From Pimelobacter simplex (GTDB lineage: Bacteria > Actinomycetota > Actinomycetes > Propionibacteriales > Nocardioidaceae), in NCBI GenBank assembly GCA_016803235.1, contig JADCLI010000006.1, positions 93,343-157,342 of the forward strand: a stretch of 64,000 nt of DNA, given 5' to 3'. Shown here in pieces: positions 32,862 through 41,245 of the stretch. The notes under the pieces are model-generated. The model did not search any database. It saw nothing but the letters and a program-made list of their open reading frames with translations, and was not told the origin of the DNA. Position 1 is the stretch's first letter. Each line of letters starts with the position of its first letter. The translations under genes were made by a program, and so were the position numbers.

Positions 32862-33509
32862 TCAGGGGTTGGGGGTGGGGGTTGCCCGCCGCCGCTGCCG
32901 GGCCACGAGGGTCCCGGCGACGGCGACGAGGAGCACGGCGCCGAGAACACCGCCGATCTGGAGGGCAGCGCTGCTGCCGGTGCTGCTGGTGGTGCTGGTG
33001 GTGTTGGTGCTGCCGGTCGACGTGACGCCGAGCGACCACTCGTGGGTGGGCGCGTCGGCGCCGTACACCTGGTGCTGGCCGTCCGGGCCGGTGGCGAGGG
33101 TGCGGTACGCCGGGTGCAGGTCGGTCAGCGTGCTCACCGCCACCGTCGCGGTCGCGGCCGGCTGCGCGCAGGTGAACACGAGGTCCGCGCCGTCCGCGAT
33201 CAGGTCGCCCGAGGCCGCCACCTCGCCGGGGCAGTCCCGGCCGCCCGCGCTCACCGTGACGTGGTCGAGCAGGTAGGAGTGCACCTCGGGCGCCTGCTGC
33301 ACGAGGGCGGCGTCGCCGTCGTCGTACTGGATGGCGCCGTCGAGCATCACCCGGTCCTCGGGCAGCACCCCGACGTGGATGCCGAGCAGGGTGAGGTCGT
33401 CGGCGGCGCCGACCTTCCAGGTGACGTGGACGACGGCGGGGTCGTCGGCGTCGCGGGCGACCTCGACCGTCTGCGGGTCGCCGAAGGGGTGCGCGGCCAC
33501 CGTCCTCAC
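32862..33509 (-). CDS. Membrane-anchored extracytoplasmic protein without visible signal peptide
   Basis: A 215-residue protein. It begins VRTVAAHPFGDPQTVEV, continues as a beta-rich domain with two cysteines, then a Ser/Thr/Gly-rich linker and one C-terminal membrane helix (LQIGGVLGAVLLVAVAGTLV) with a basic tail. This orientation puts the N-terminal domain outside, yet no signal peptide precedes AHPFG. The motif recalls the AHPLGNFT start of extracytoplasmic domains fused to NicO transporters in other actinobacteria. The GTG start overlaps the NicO stop (GTGA). Probably an accessory of that transporter. Confidence 0.7.
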   Translation of the reverse strand: MRTVAAHPFGDPQTVEVARDADDPAVVHVTWKVGAADDLTLLGIHVGVLPEDRVMLDGAIQYDDGDAALVQQAPEVHSYLLDHVTVSAGGRDCPGEVAASGDLIADGADLVFTCAQPAATATVAVSTLTDLHPAYRTLATGPDGQHQVYGADAPTHEWSLGVTSTGSTNTTSTTSSTGSSAALQIGGVLGAVLLVAVAGTLVARQRRRATPTPNP

Positions 33510-34282
33510 GCGGCGCCCGCCAGTCGACCGACCGCGGTCGTGGTGACGACGCACCCGATGACGGTGATGCTGGCCGCGGCGAGCACCGGCGCGATCCGGG
33601 TCGCGGTCGCCATCAGCGTCCGCGACTCCGCCGCGCGCACCACGACATTGCGCCCGGCCAGGGCGAGCAGGCCCACCGCGAAGAGCACCGTGGCCAGGCC
33701 CAGGCCGAAGGTGATGACCAGCAGCAGCGCGAACCCGGAACGTCCGGTGAAGATGCCGGTGACCAGCACCAGGAAGGCCGCCGGCGACGGGGTCAGGCCG
33801 CCGGACATGCCGAGCAGGACCAGCCCGGGCCGGCTAGGCCCATCGCCGTGGCCGTGCCCGTGGCCGTGTCCGTGGCCGTGTCCGTGGCCGTGTCCGTGGC
33901 CGTGCCCGTGGCCGTGCCCGTGGGCGCCGCGCAGGTGGCGACGGAACAGCCAGACACCGACCCCGACCACCATCAGTCCGGCGGCCAGCTGCAGCCCGCT
34001 GGTCAGCCGCTCGAGCGAGAGCAGGTCCGAGAGCGACAGGAAGGTCCAGGCGATGGCGACGACGAGCACCGACACGGTGTGCATGACCGCGACCGAGGCA
34101 CCCAGCCATGCGGCGTCGCGGACCTTGCCGTCCGCCCCCACCAGGTACGCCGCCGCCAGGCTCTTGCCGTGCCCGGGCCCGACCGCGTGGGCGGCGCCCG
34201 CCGCGAAGGCGAGCAGGAAGGCGAGGGGGACGAAGCCGGGCGAGCCGACGAGGTCGACCAGGCGGTCGTCGAGGGAGGGCAC
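33506..34282 (-). CDS. NicO-type nickel/cobalt transporter with His-rich loop
   Basis: A 258-residue polytopic protein of the HoxN/HupN/NixA-NicO superfamily. It has the signature AAHAVGPGHGKSLAAAYLVG in the first helices, a cytoplasmic loop of about 13 consecutive Gly-His pairs (near residues 119-145), and GMSGGLTPSPAAFLVL in the second half. It should move Ni2+ or Co2+, with efflux (RcnA-like) or uptake undetermined. GTG start at 34282. First gene of a three-gene run with the anchored protein and the phosphoesterase. Confidence 0.87.
   Translation of the reverse strand: MPSLDDRLVDLVGSPGFVPLAFLLAFAAGAAHAVGPGHGKSLAAAYLVGADGKVRDAAWLGASVAVMHTVSVLVVAIAWTFLSLSDLLSLERLTSGLQLAAGLMVVGVGVWLFRRHLRGAHGHGHGHGHGHGHGHGHGHGHGHGHGDGPSRPGLVLLGMSGGLTPSPAAFLVLVTGIFTGRSGFALLLVITFGLGLATVLFAVGLLALAGRNVVVRAAESRTLMATATRIAPVLAAASITVIGCVVTTTAVGRLAGAA
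33848..33922. repeat. Tandem 12-bp repeat encoding (Gly-His)13
   Basis: Six to seven units of GTGGCCGTG(T/C)CC on the plus strand, read on the minus strand as the His-rich loop of the metal transporter. Such a tandem is prone to length change by slippage in steps of four residues. Confidence 0.9.
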
Positions 34283-34388
34283 GGGCAGTCATGCTCACCG
34301 CAGCCGGTGACGTCAACGCCGTTGATCGGTGGCCCCGCGATGACCCGAAGGTAAAGAGAAGTGGAAGACCTTCACCAAGAGGAACGGG

Positions 34389-36230
34389 TCAGCGGGTGTG
34401 GCAGGCGGACGGTGCGGTGGCGTTCGAGCTGCCCGGCGCCGCGCCGGGCGACATCTCGAGGCGGGCGTCGCCCGTGTGCCCCTTGCCCGTGCGGAGCACG
34501 ACGTCGACGGTCTGGGTCTGGCCGGGGTCGAGGAGCACGCCGATCGTCGCGACCTCGCGACCGGCGTACGTGGTGAGCGTGGGGTCGCCCGCCGACTGCC
34601 CGTCGATGCGGACCTCGTCGACGCTGCCGCCGACGGGTGCGCTGACGTAGACGACCAGGAGCTGCTGGCCCGGGTCGGTGCGGTTGCCGGGGAAGAACTC
34701 GCCGGTGATCGCGTCCGGCAGCTCGTCGGCCAGGGTCGGGGTCGCGTTCGTGAACGTGATGGTGGTGCCGAGCTCCTGGCGGCCGCCGCTGCAGGATCGG
34801 GAGTACAGGGAGGCCCGCTGTCGCAGGTAGTACTGCATCTTGGTCGGGCCCGCGTCGTTGACGTAGATCCCGACCACCGGCGGGCCGTCGGTGCGGTCCA
34901 CGAACTCCCCCGCGATCCGGGTGCCGGCGATCTCCTGCTGGGCGTCGTCGGCGAAGAAGTGCATCCGCACCCGGCCCTCCTCGACGCCGGTCACGAGCGC
35001 GCGGATCACGTCGACCGAGCTGCCCTGTCCGTCGGAGAAGACGTCGAAGACGGCCTTGGCGACCGCCTCCTGGTAGTCGCTCTGCGCGGCGGTGCCCGGC
35101 GTCAGCGCGTAGATCTCGTTCTCGACGCGGCTGACCACGTTGGCCGCCGTCACCGGGGCGTACCCGGCCACGGGGACCGGGCCGATGGCCCGCAGCAGGT
35201 ACGACACGACCACCGGGTCGACGTACAGGATCCCGTCGAGGCGCTCCTCACGGACCTGCTGCCAGCGGGCCCGGACCAGGTCGGAGGCCCGCGGGAAGTC
35301 GGGGGTCAAGGTGGCGTTGACGCCGGTGGTGCCGAGGATCTCGCCGAACAGCTTCTCCTCCTCGGCGCTCAGCGGGAGGACCGGACGGCCGGGTGTCGCG
35401 CCGAGCTCGGCCATGTCGACCTGCTCGGTGATCTCGACCTTGCCGTCGCGCGCGTGGATGAGGGACAGCGAGCCCGGGAGGCCGCCGCTGCTGCGCGACT
35501 CGGCGTTGTTCTGGAACACCATCAGGTAGTTGCGCGGACCGTCCTGCCCGAGCATCCGCGGCATCAGCCGGGAGGCCCGGTAGGTCGACTGCAGGGTGGC
35601 CCGCGCGTCGTCGACCAGCGTCCGCAGGCTGTCGAAGGCCGTCCGGATCGGGCCCACGAAGCCCGTGTCGTCGACCTCCGCCAACCGGCGGCTCGCGGTG
35701 TCGAACGCCTGCTCGCTGCGTGCGGCCGGCTCCTCGAGGGAGGCGATCTTGTCCAGGGGGAAGGTGTGCCGGACCGGTTGGAAGCTGTCGGCCGTCACCT
35801 GGTCGGCCGCGTCGGCAACCGGTGTCAGGCCATCGCGCCCGACATCGGCCAGCACCGCTGCGACCGTCGCCACGCCCCTCACGTCGTCCCCGAGCAGCGG
35901 GACCGCACCGAGGACCGACCACGTCACACCGTGCGTCGCGTCGTCCGCGGCGTCGGCCGCCTCCTGGTAGGCCTCGAGCGCGGACCGGGCCCCGGCCGCG
36001 TCGCCCTGCACCAGGGAGTCCCGCATCAGCCGGGCCTGCTGCTCGACCTCGCGGAGGTCACGGGCCGCGCCGAGCACGACCCACAGCGACCAGCCGAGCA
36101 CGACCAGCAGCACCGATCCGACGCCGATCGCGATCGTCCAGCGGGGGTGCTCCCGACGGAACCGGCGCACCTGCCGCTGCAGCCGCCGGAAGCCGCGAGA
36201 CCGGCGCCGACGCCGGATCTCTGGCGACAT
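34389..36230 (-). CDS. DUF4012 membrane protein
   Basis: A 613-residue protein: basic N-terminus, one membrane helix (IAIGVGSVLLVVLGWSLWVVLG, residues about 38-60), a helical region, and a large domain with the DUF4012 hallmark RNYLMVFQNNAESRSSGG. The family is frequent beside actinobacterial exopolysaccharide genes and is uncharacterised. The ATG at 36230 has TAGTCT exactly 7 bases upstream, so it is probably leaderless. It is divergent from the tyrosine kinase gene. Confidence 0.87.
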   Translation of the reverse strand: MSPEIRRRRRSRGFRRLQRQVRRFRREHPRWTIAIGVGSVLLVVLGWSLWVVLGAARDLREVEQQARLMRDSLVQGDAAGARSALEAYQEAADAADDATHGVTWSVLGAVPLLGDDVRGVATVAAVLADVGRDGLTPVADAADQVTADSFQPVRHTFPLDKIASLEEPAARSEQAFDTASRRLAEVDDTGFVGPIRTAFDSLRTLVDDARATLQSTYRASRLMPRMLGQDGPRNYLMVFQNNAESRSSGGLPGSLSLIHARDGKVEITEQVDMAELGATPGRPVLPLSAEEEKLFGEILGTTGVNATLTPDFPRASDLVRARWQQVREERLDGILYVDPVVVSYLLRAIGPVPVAGYAPVTAANVVSRVENEIYALTPGTAAQSDYQEAVAKAVFDVFSDGQGSSVDVIRALVTGVEEGRVRMHFFADDAQQEIAGTRIAGEFVDRTDGPPVVGIYVNDAGPTKMQYYLRQRASLYSRSCSGGRQELGTTITFTNATPTLADELPDAITGEFFPGNRTDPGQQLLVVYVSAPVGGSVDEVRIDGQSAGDPTLTTYAGREVATIGVLLDPGQTQTVDVVLRTGKGHTGDARLEMSPGAAPGSSNATAPSACHTR

Positions 36231-36315
36231 GCCCGCGAGACTAGCAGCGCACAATTGGTGGGGCGTGGGACAGTGACCATCGACAGTCTGCTGCGTTGGG
36301 CACGGGGGCGGGGCC

Positions 36316-36321
36316 TAGGAT
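36316..36321 (+). promoter_or_regulatory. -10 element TAGGAT upstream of the BY-kinase gene
   Basis: TAGGAT would start transcription near 36328, giving an untranslated leader of about 40 bases before the TTG start with a GGGACGGGA ribosome site. Confidence 0.45.
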
Positions 36322-36368
36322 CGACAGTCGGTCAGGTCGGGACGCATGTCACAAGCAAGGGACGGGAC

Positions 36369-37808
36369 TTGGACTTCAAGCAGTTTCTGACGGTGCTGGG
36401 GCGCCGTTGGATGAGCATCGTTGCGATCATCCTGCTCGCGCTCGGGGTCAGCTCCGCGATCACGTTCACGCGCACCCCGATGTACGAGTCGAAGACGCAG
36501 ATCTTCCTCACCGTCGACGTCCGCGACACGACCGATGCCTATGCGGCCCTGCTGTTCGCGTCGAACCGCGCAGCTTCGTACGCCACGGTCGTGAAGAGCA
36601 CCGGCCTCGCCGAGCTGGTCAAGAACGACCTCAACCTGAAGATGTCAGCCGAGGAGCTGGCCTCCCGGTTCGACGCGGAGGTCGTGGAGAGCACCTCGCT
36701 GATCCAGATCAGCTACAAGGACGAGAACCCGCAGGACGCGCGGACCATCGCCGACTACGCGACCGAGAAGTTCACGACGTACGTCGCCGGGCTGGAGACG
36801 CCGGGTGAGGCCGGCGACAGCGCGACGACCGCCGGCAACCCGGCGGACTCGCTGACCCGCGCCGAGGTCACCGACAAGGCGTCGGTCGCGACCCAGGTGA
36901 GCCCCGACGTGGTCCTCAACCTGGTCGTGGCGACGCTGATCGGCATCCTGCTCGGCATCGGCCTCGCGGTGGCCAGGGAGATCCTGGACCGCACCATCCG
37001 CACCGCCGACCACGTCGCCGAGCTCACCGAGTCGCCCGTGCTCGCCAGCATCGGCTTCGACGGCGACATCCGCTCCGCGCCGCTGCTCACCGACCTCGGG
37101 GGCTTCGCGGCGCGCACCGAGGCGTTCCGCCTGCTGCGCACGAACCTGCAGTTCATCGACCTGGACCACCAGCCGCGCTGCCTGGTGATCAGCAGCGCGG
37201 TGCCCGGCGAGGGCAAGACGATGACCTCGACGAACCTCGCGGTCGCGCTCGCCCAGACCGGTCGCAACACCCTGATCATCGACGCCGACCTCCGCCGGCC
37301 GCGCGTCGCCAGCACCCTCGGCCTCGACCCGGCCATCGGTCTCACCACCGCGCTCGTCGGCAAGACCGAGATCCACGACGCGATCCAGGTCCACGAGGCC
37401 AGCGGCCTGCACGTCCTCGCCAGCGGTGCCAAGCCCCCGAACCCGACCGAGATCCTGCAGTCGAAGATCACCCACGACCTGATCCGGCGGCTCCGGTCGT
37501 CTTACGACATGGTCATCATCGACGCCCCGCCGCTGCTCCCCGTCGCCGACGCGTCGGTGCTGGCCAAGCTCGCGGACGGCGTGATCATCGTCGTGCGGCA
37601 CGCCAAGACCACCAAGGACCAGGTCAACGAGGCCATCAACCGCCTCAACCAGGTCGGCGCCCGCCTCTACGGCGTCGTGGTCAACATGGTCGCCAAGCGG
37701 GCCATCGGCTCGTATTACTACTACTACTACGAGGAGACCAGCCCGTCCGGTCGCTCGGGCAAGTCCGACGCGAAGGCCACCGCCGGCTCCGGACGCCGCC
37801 GGGCCTGA
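36369..37808 (+). CDS. Polysaccharide co-polymerase / BY-type tyrosine autokinase
   Basis: A 479-residue fused Wzz and bacterial tyrosine kinase. Residues 1-200 form the Wzz domain between membrane helices SIVAIILLALGVSSAI and LNLVVATLIGILLGIG. The kinase has Walker A SAVPGEGKTMTST (about residue 275), Walker A' IIDADLRRP and Walker B MVIIDAPPLLP. A C-terminal cluster GSYYYYYYEE is the autophosphorylation tail. It should control chain length and export of the polysaccharide made by the genes to the right. TTG at 36369 is chosen at the conserved DFKQFLTVLGRRW start. A tyrosine phosphatase that could act on it is fused to APS kinase at 12930. Confidence 0.92.
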   Translation: MDFKQFLTVLGRRWMSIVAIILLALGVSSAITFTRTPMYESKTQIFLTVDVRDTTDAYAALLFASNRAASYATVVKSTGLAELVKNDLNLKMSAEELASRFDAEVVESTSLIQISYKDENPQDARTIADYATEKFTTYVAGLETPGEAGDSATTAGNPADSLTRAEVTDKASVATQVSPDVVLNLVVATLIGILLGIGLAVAREILDRTIRTADHVAELTESPVLASIGFDGDIRSAPLLTDLGGFAARTEAFRLLRTNLQFIDLDHQPRCLVISSAVPGEGKTMTSTNLAVALAQTGRNTLIIDADLRRPRVASTLGLDPAIGLTTALVGKTEIHDAIQVHEASGLHVLASGAKPPNPTEILQSKITHDLIRRLRSSYDMVIIDAPPLLPVADASVLAKLADGVIIVVRHAKTTKDQVNEAINRLNQVGARLYGVVVNMVAKRAIGSYYYYYYEETSPSGRSGKSDAKATAGSGRRRA

Positions 37809-37828
37809 CGCCACCACCGCAGACGACA

Positions 37829-37861
37829 CGAGCCGCCGAGGACCTGGTCCCCGGCGGCTCG
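37829..37861 (+). terminator. Hairpin after the BY-kinase gene
   Basis: CGAGCCGCCG pairs with CGGCGGCTCG around a 13-base loop, followed by TTCGTTCT, 20 bases after the stop. Confidence 0.7.
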
Positions 37862-37870
37862 TTCGTTCTA

Positions 37871-38166
37871 CCGGTGGCCGGGGTGCGAGGCCGCCCGCGC
37901 CGCCCGCCGGTGGTTGAGGTGCGAGGCCGCCCGCGCCGCCCGCCGGTGGTTGAGGTGCGAGGCCGCCCGCGGCCGAGCCTCGAAACCACCGGCCATGCTG
38001 CTGGTACTCGCCCGTGGTCAGGTCCCGGCAGTCGGCCCGGTGGTTTCGAGGCTCCTCGCTGGCGCTCGTCGCACCTCAACCACCGGAAGGGCTCCTCGCT
38101 GGCGCTCGTCGCACCTCAACCACCGGAACGGCTCCTCGCTGGCGCTCGTCGCACCTCAACGACCGG
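37871..38166. repeat. Composite palindromic repeat C, copy 1, between convergent genes
   Basis: About 300 bp without a gene. Three direct units containing GGTGGTTGAGGTGCGAGGC are followed by a central GCCTCGAAACCACCGG...CCGGTGGTTTCGAGGC stem. Three inverted units containing CTCGTCGCACCTCAACCACC then follow. The whole is one long palindrome with tandemly duplicated arms. Similar at 52221, partial at 52833 and 19142. Confidence 0.9.
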
Positions 38167-38173
38167 AGACGGC

Positions 38174-38950
38174 TCAGCCCTTGCGAACGAAGACCATCAG
38201 CGTCGGCGCGAGTGCCGGCGGCGTGAGCCGGTCGACGAGCTGGGCGACCCGCCAGGCGGGCGCGTTGGAGCCGAAGTACGTCGGCTCCGAGGCGTGGCCG
38301 TAGACGACCAGCTCGTTGGGCGGCGGGAAGAGCGCGGACAGCGAGCGGCGGGTGTTCATGCTGTAGCGGACCGGGAAGACGTCCTCGGCCTTGCGGTCGG
38401 GCTGGAGCCGCTTGAGCACCCGCGTGTGCAGGTCGTTGGGGACGGCTCGGGCACCGATGCCGATGATCCCCCACTTGTTGGGCGTGCGCGCGGCCAGCCA
38501 GCCGCCGGGCCTGAGCACGCGGAGCAGCTCGGAGGAGACCTGCACGGCGTCCTCCTCGGCGATGTGCTCGAGGACGTGGTCGGCGACGACGAGGTCGAAC
38601 TCGGCGTCGCCGAAGGGGATCTTGCCGCCGGGCTCGATCACCTGCGCGGACCTCAGCGTCGGGTTGTCGAGGACGACCGGGTCGACGTCGACGCCGTGCA
38701 CCTCCGCGACGCGCTCGTGGAAGCCGCGCAGCCTGCGGTGCAGCTCCGGGAACGGCTCGATCGCCCACAGGCCGCGGCCGGCACCGAAGTCGAGGACCCG
38801 GCTGTCGGCGTCGAGGAGTGCGTTGACCCGCGTGTAGAACTCGATGAACCCGTCATGGCGGGTGTACCCGCCCGCACGGACCTCCGGGTAGAGCCGGGAG
38901 AGCGTCTCTCCCGGGCGGAACGTCGACTCCGTGTTGTTCTCGTCGTTCAC
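38174..38950 (-). CDS. Class I SAM-dependent methyltransferase
   Basis: A 258-residue Rossmann methyltransferase with SRVLDFGAGRGLWAIEPF (motif I), VHGVDVDP, and FDLVVADHVLEHI (motif IV/post). It probably methylates a sugar or lipid carried by the polysaccharide pathway; the acceptor is unknown. TAAGGT with six bases to the GTG at 38950 favours that start as leaderless; GTG at 38956 would overlap the promoter end and adds two residues. Confidence 0.83.
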   Translation of the reverse strand: MNDENNTESTFRPGETLSRLYPEVRAGGYTRHDGFIEFYTRVNALLDADSRVLDFGAGRGLWAIEPFPELHRRLRGFHERVAEVHGVDVDPVVLDNPTLRSAQVIEPGGKIPFGDAEFDLVVADHVLEHIAEEDAVQVSSELLRVLRPGGWLAARTPNKWGIIGIGARAVPNDLHTRVLKRLQPDRKAEDVFPVRYSMNTRRSLSALFPPPNELVVYGHASEPTYFGSNAPAWRVAQLVDRLTPPALAPTLMVFVRKG

Positions 38951-38966
38951 GGCCACACCTTAGTTT

Positions 38967-40202
38967 CTAGAGGTCCGCGAGCAGGGCGTCCACGGACGCC
39001 AGCACCCGCGCTGGGGGGATGGTGACGTCGTCGAGGACGCCCTGGTTCGGGCCGCCCGGCCCGGCGGCGGGCTCGGCGACGAGATAGCGGTAGTCGGCGC
39101 CGACGGCCTGGCAGATCGCCCACAGCCCGAGGTGCACGTACGTCGACGCGAACATCTCCAGCACCCGGACTCCCGGGCGGGAGAAGGTGAGGTTGGTCAG
39201 GGCGGCGCCGTGCGGGGAGACGACGACGTCGGCACCGTGGAAGAGGTCGATCTGCTCCTGGACGCTGTGCTGGCCGGGGTCGATCCGGGTGAAGCCGCGA
39301 CGCTCCAGCTCCGGCCACAGATCCGCCTCCTCGACGTAGCGCCGGGTGCGGGGGGTCGTGCCGCGGGTGACGTAGAGCCGGCGCGGGGTGCCGGTCGCGC
39401 CGGAGGCGGGCAGCCGCTCGCGCAGCCACCGGACGGTGGCGGGCGGGGCCTGCAGCGCCCAGTTGGGGTTGCTCGGCACGAGCAGCCGGTCGGCGGAGAC
39501 CGTGCGCCCGCGCTCGGGCTGGATCAGCCGCGTGGTGACGCCGGCGAGCTCGAGCAGCTGCTTCTGGTAGCGCGTCCGGTGCGGTACGACGACCGCGTCG
39601 GCCTCCTTCAGCGCCTGCTCCCCCATCGTCTCCTCGAGCACGGCCAGCCGGCCGAGGGCGTCGTAGAGGAAGTGGTAGTAGTTCTCGGACGTGCCGCGGG
39701 CCGTCAGGCTGAGGACCGTGCCGTCGACGTGCTCGGTCGGGCCGAGCGTCGGGCGCAGGAAGATCGGGTGCTCGCGCCAGTCGAAGACGCCGAAGTAGGT
39801 GCTGGTCTCGTGGTCGAGGACCTTGGTCGGGGTGGTGGCGGCGGCGTAGTCGCCGCTGAGCCGGCCGCCGGCGATCTCGAGGGTGAAGGTCGCCGGGACC
39901 GTCGTGGCCGGGACCTTCGGCGTCGGGACCGTCGCGGCGTGGATCGCCTCGAACAGCCAGTGGCCGGCCGGCTCGCCGAGGGTCGCGGGCCGGTTCCAGC
40001 CCTCCTCCGGTCTGCCGGGGTGCAGGGTGACCCCGGGCTCGCGCGCGGTCTCGGTCGCCGACGCCGTGGCGCGCCGCGGGACGCCGCGGGCGCCGAGCAG
40101 GGGCGACACGACGCGGAACAGGTGCCCGAGCAGGCGGGTCACGAGCAGGTGCAGGCGCTTGAACAACGGCCACCACGGGCGCAGCCAGGTCGGGAGGCTC
40201 AT
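38967..40202 (-). CDS. GT61-family glycosyltransferase
   Basis: A 411-residue protein with the GT61 core: NYYHFLYDALGRLAVLEE, LYVTRGTTPRTRR, and the C-terminal VVSPHGAALTNLTFSRPG. GT61 enzymes include bacterial polysaccharide glycosyltransferases. A hydrophobic N-terminus (LHLLVTRLLGHLFRVV) may attach it to the membrane. The ATG overlaps the stop of the upstream glycosyltransferase (ATGA); last gene of a three-gene operon. Confidence 0.85.
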   Translation of the reverse strand: MSLPTWLRPWWPLFKRLHLLVTRLLGHLFRVVSPLLGARGVPRRATASATETAREPGVTLHPGRPEEGWNRPATLGEPAGHWLFEAIHAATVPTPKVPATTVPATFTLEIAGGRLSGDYAAATTPTKVLDHETSTYFGVFDWREHPIFLRPTLGPTEHVDGTVLSLTARGTSENYYHFLYDALGRLAVLEETMGEQALKEADAVVVPHRTRYQKQLLELAGVTTRLIQPERGRTVSADRLLVPSNPNWALQAPPATVRWLRERLPASGATGTPRRLYVTRGTTPRTRRYVEEADLWPELERRGFTRIDPGQHSVQEQIDLFHGADVVVSPHGAALTNLTFSRPGVRVLEMFASTYVHLGLWAICQAVGADYRYLVAEPAAGPGGPNQGVLDDVTIPPARVLASVDALLADL

Positions 40203-41245
40203 CGCGCCACCAGCCGCCGGACGACGGCCCACACGGGGCGGAAGCGGACGATGCGCCCGATGATCACCCGCATCCACAGGGGCTTGATGATCCGCTTGAC
40301 CGCCCGCGAGAGACGACCGTCGATCTGCAGCAGGACCAGCTCGAGCTCGGCCTCGGCCTGCTCGTTGAGCGCGACCGCCGGCGGGTGGACCAGCGGCAGC
40401 GGCATCGCCTGCGCGGGCATCGGCTCGCGCGCGGTGTGCGTGTGGGTGGCGTCGGGACCGAAGCCGTCGTTCTCCACGAGGTTCAGCGAGGGCGTGATCG
40501 ACAGGCCACGTCGCGACATGATCGTCACCCACCAGTGGTGGTCCCAGCCGCGCGAGTCGCCGTCGCGGTCCCCCGCCACCTGGGTGAAGTGCCGCAGGGC
40601 GGCCTCGGTGACCAGTGCGTCGGGGTCCGGCAGCACCTCGACCGGGCGTACGGCGTCCGCGGTCCGCGGCGTGCGGCCGACGCGCTCCTCGGCGCCGGCG
40701 TGGTCGCGCGGGAACACCGCGCGGTGCGCGTGCCAGCGGTCGGCCCAGGTCGCCCAACCCCACACGCTCGCCCACGTGGTGAACGCATAGCTCTCGGAGC
40801 CGAACATCCCGCGCGGGATGCCCTTGTTGTCGCCGGCGACCTGCCAGACGCGCGGCTCGTCGGCGTACCGGTCGAGCAGCTCGACGCAGAAGTCGAAGAA
40901 GGTCGGGTGCGGGATGCAGTCGTCCTCGAGCACGATCGCGCGGTCGACCTGGGAGAACACCCAGTCCAGGCCGAGCTCGACGTTGGCCTCGAGCCCGATG
41001 TTGCGCTCGGCGAAGCGGGTGTGCACTCGGCCGGGCCAGGGCGCGGAGGTCAGCAGCTCTCGGACCTCGGCGCACCGAACGGCGTCCTCCGGGTGCGTCG
41101 AGCGTGGGCCGTCGACGAGGAGAAAGACGTCCTGCGGCCCCGCCGCGATGACCGCCTCCACCGTGCGGCGTACGACGGCCGGCCGGTTGAACGCGACGAT
41201 GACGACCGGCGTGCCGAGCGACGCAGCGGGACCAGGCTCAGGCAC
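40199..41245 (-). CDS. GT-A fold glycosyltransferase (copy 2 of tandem pair)
   Basis: A 348-residue GT2-like enzyme. Landmarks are TPVVIVAFNRPAVVRRTVEA, GLEANVELGLDWVFSQVD, the metal motif AIVLEDDC, and the WASVWGWATWADRW segment, all shared almost exactly with the upstream gene. The two are a tandem duplication. Donor and acceptor sugars are unknown. The GTG start overlaps the upstream gene by 8 bases. Confidence 0.85.
   Translation of the reverse strand: MPEPGPAASLGTPVVIVAFNRPAVVRRTVEAVIAAGPQDVFLLVDGPRSTHPEDAVRCAEVRELLTSAPWPGRVHTRFAERNIGLEANVELGLDWVFSQVDRAIVLEDDCIPHPTFFDFCVELLDRYADEPRVWQVAGDNKGIPRGMFGSESYAFTTWASVWGWATWADRWHAHRAVFPRDHAGAEERVGRTPRTADAVRPVEVLPDPDALVTEAALRHFTQVAGDRDGDSRGWDHHWWVTIMSRRGLSITPSLNLVENDGFGPDATHTHTAREPMPAQAMPLPLVHPPAVALNEQAEAELELVLLQIDGRLSRAVKRIIKPLWMRVIIGRIVRFRPVWAVVRRLVAR

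Noticed and set aside
28354-33276. Very long plus-strand open frames (over 500 and over 1000 codons) opposite the phosphoesterase genes
   Set aside because: They are antisense shadows in GC-rich DNA; the minus strand encodes recognisable LamG, phosphoesterase and Ig-like domains with coherent motifs.
33500-33512. Programmed -1 frameshift joining the NicO transporter to the following protein
   Set aside because: The overlap is GTGA but no slippery heptamer is present at GGCGCCGCGTGA; ordinary start coupling explains it.
37871-38166. Regularly spaced direct repeats resembling a short CRISPR array
   Set aside because: Units are contiguous with no unique spacers, they invert around a centre, the same composite occurs at 52221, and there are no cas genes.
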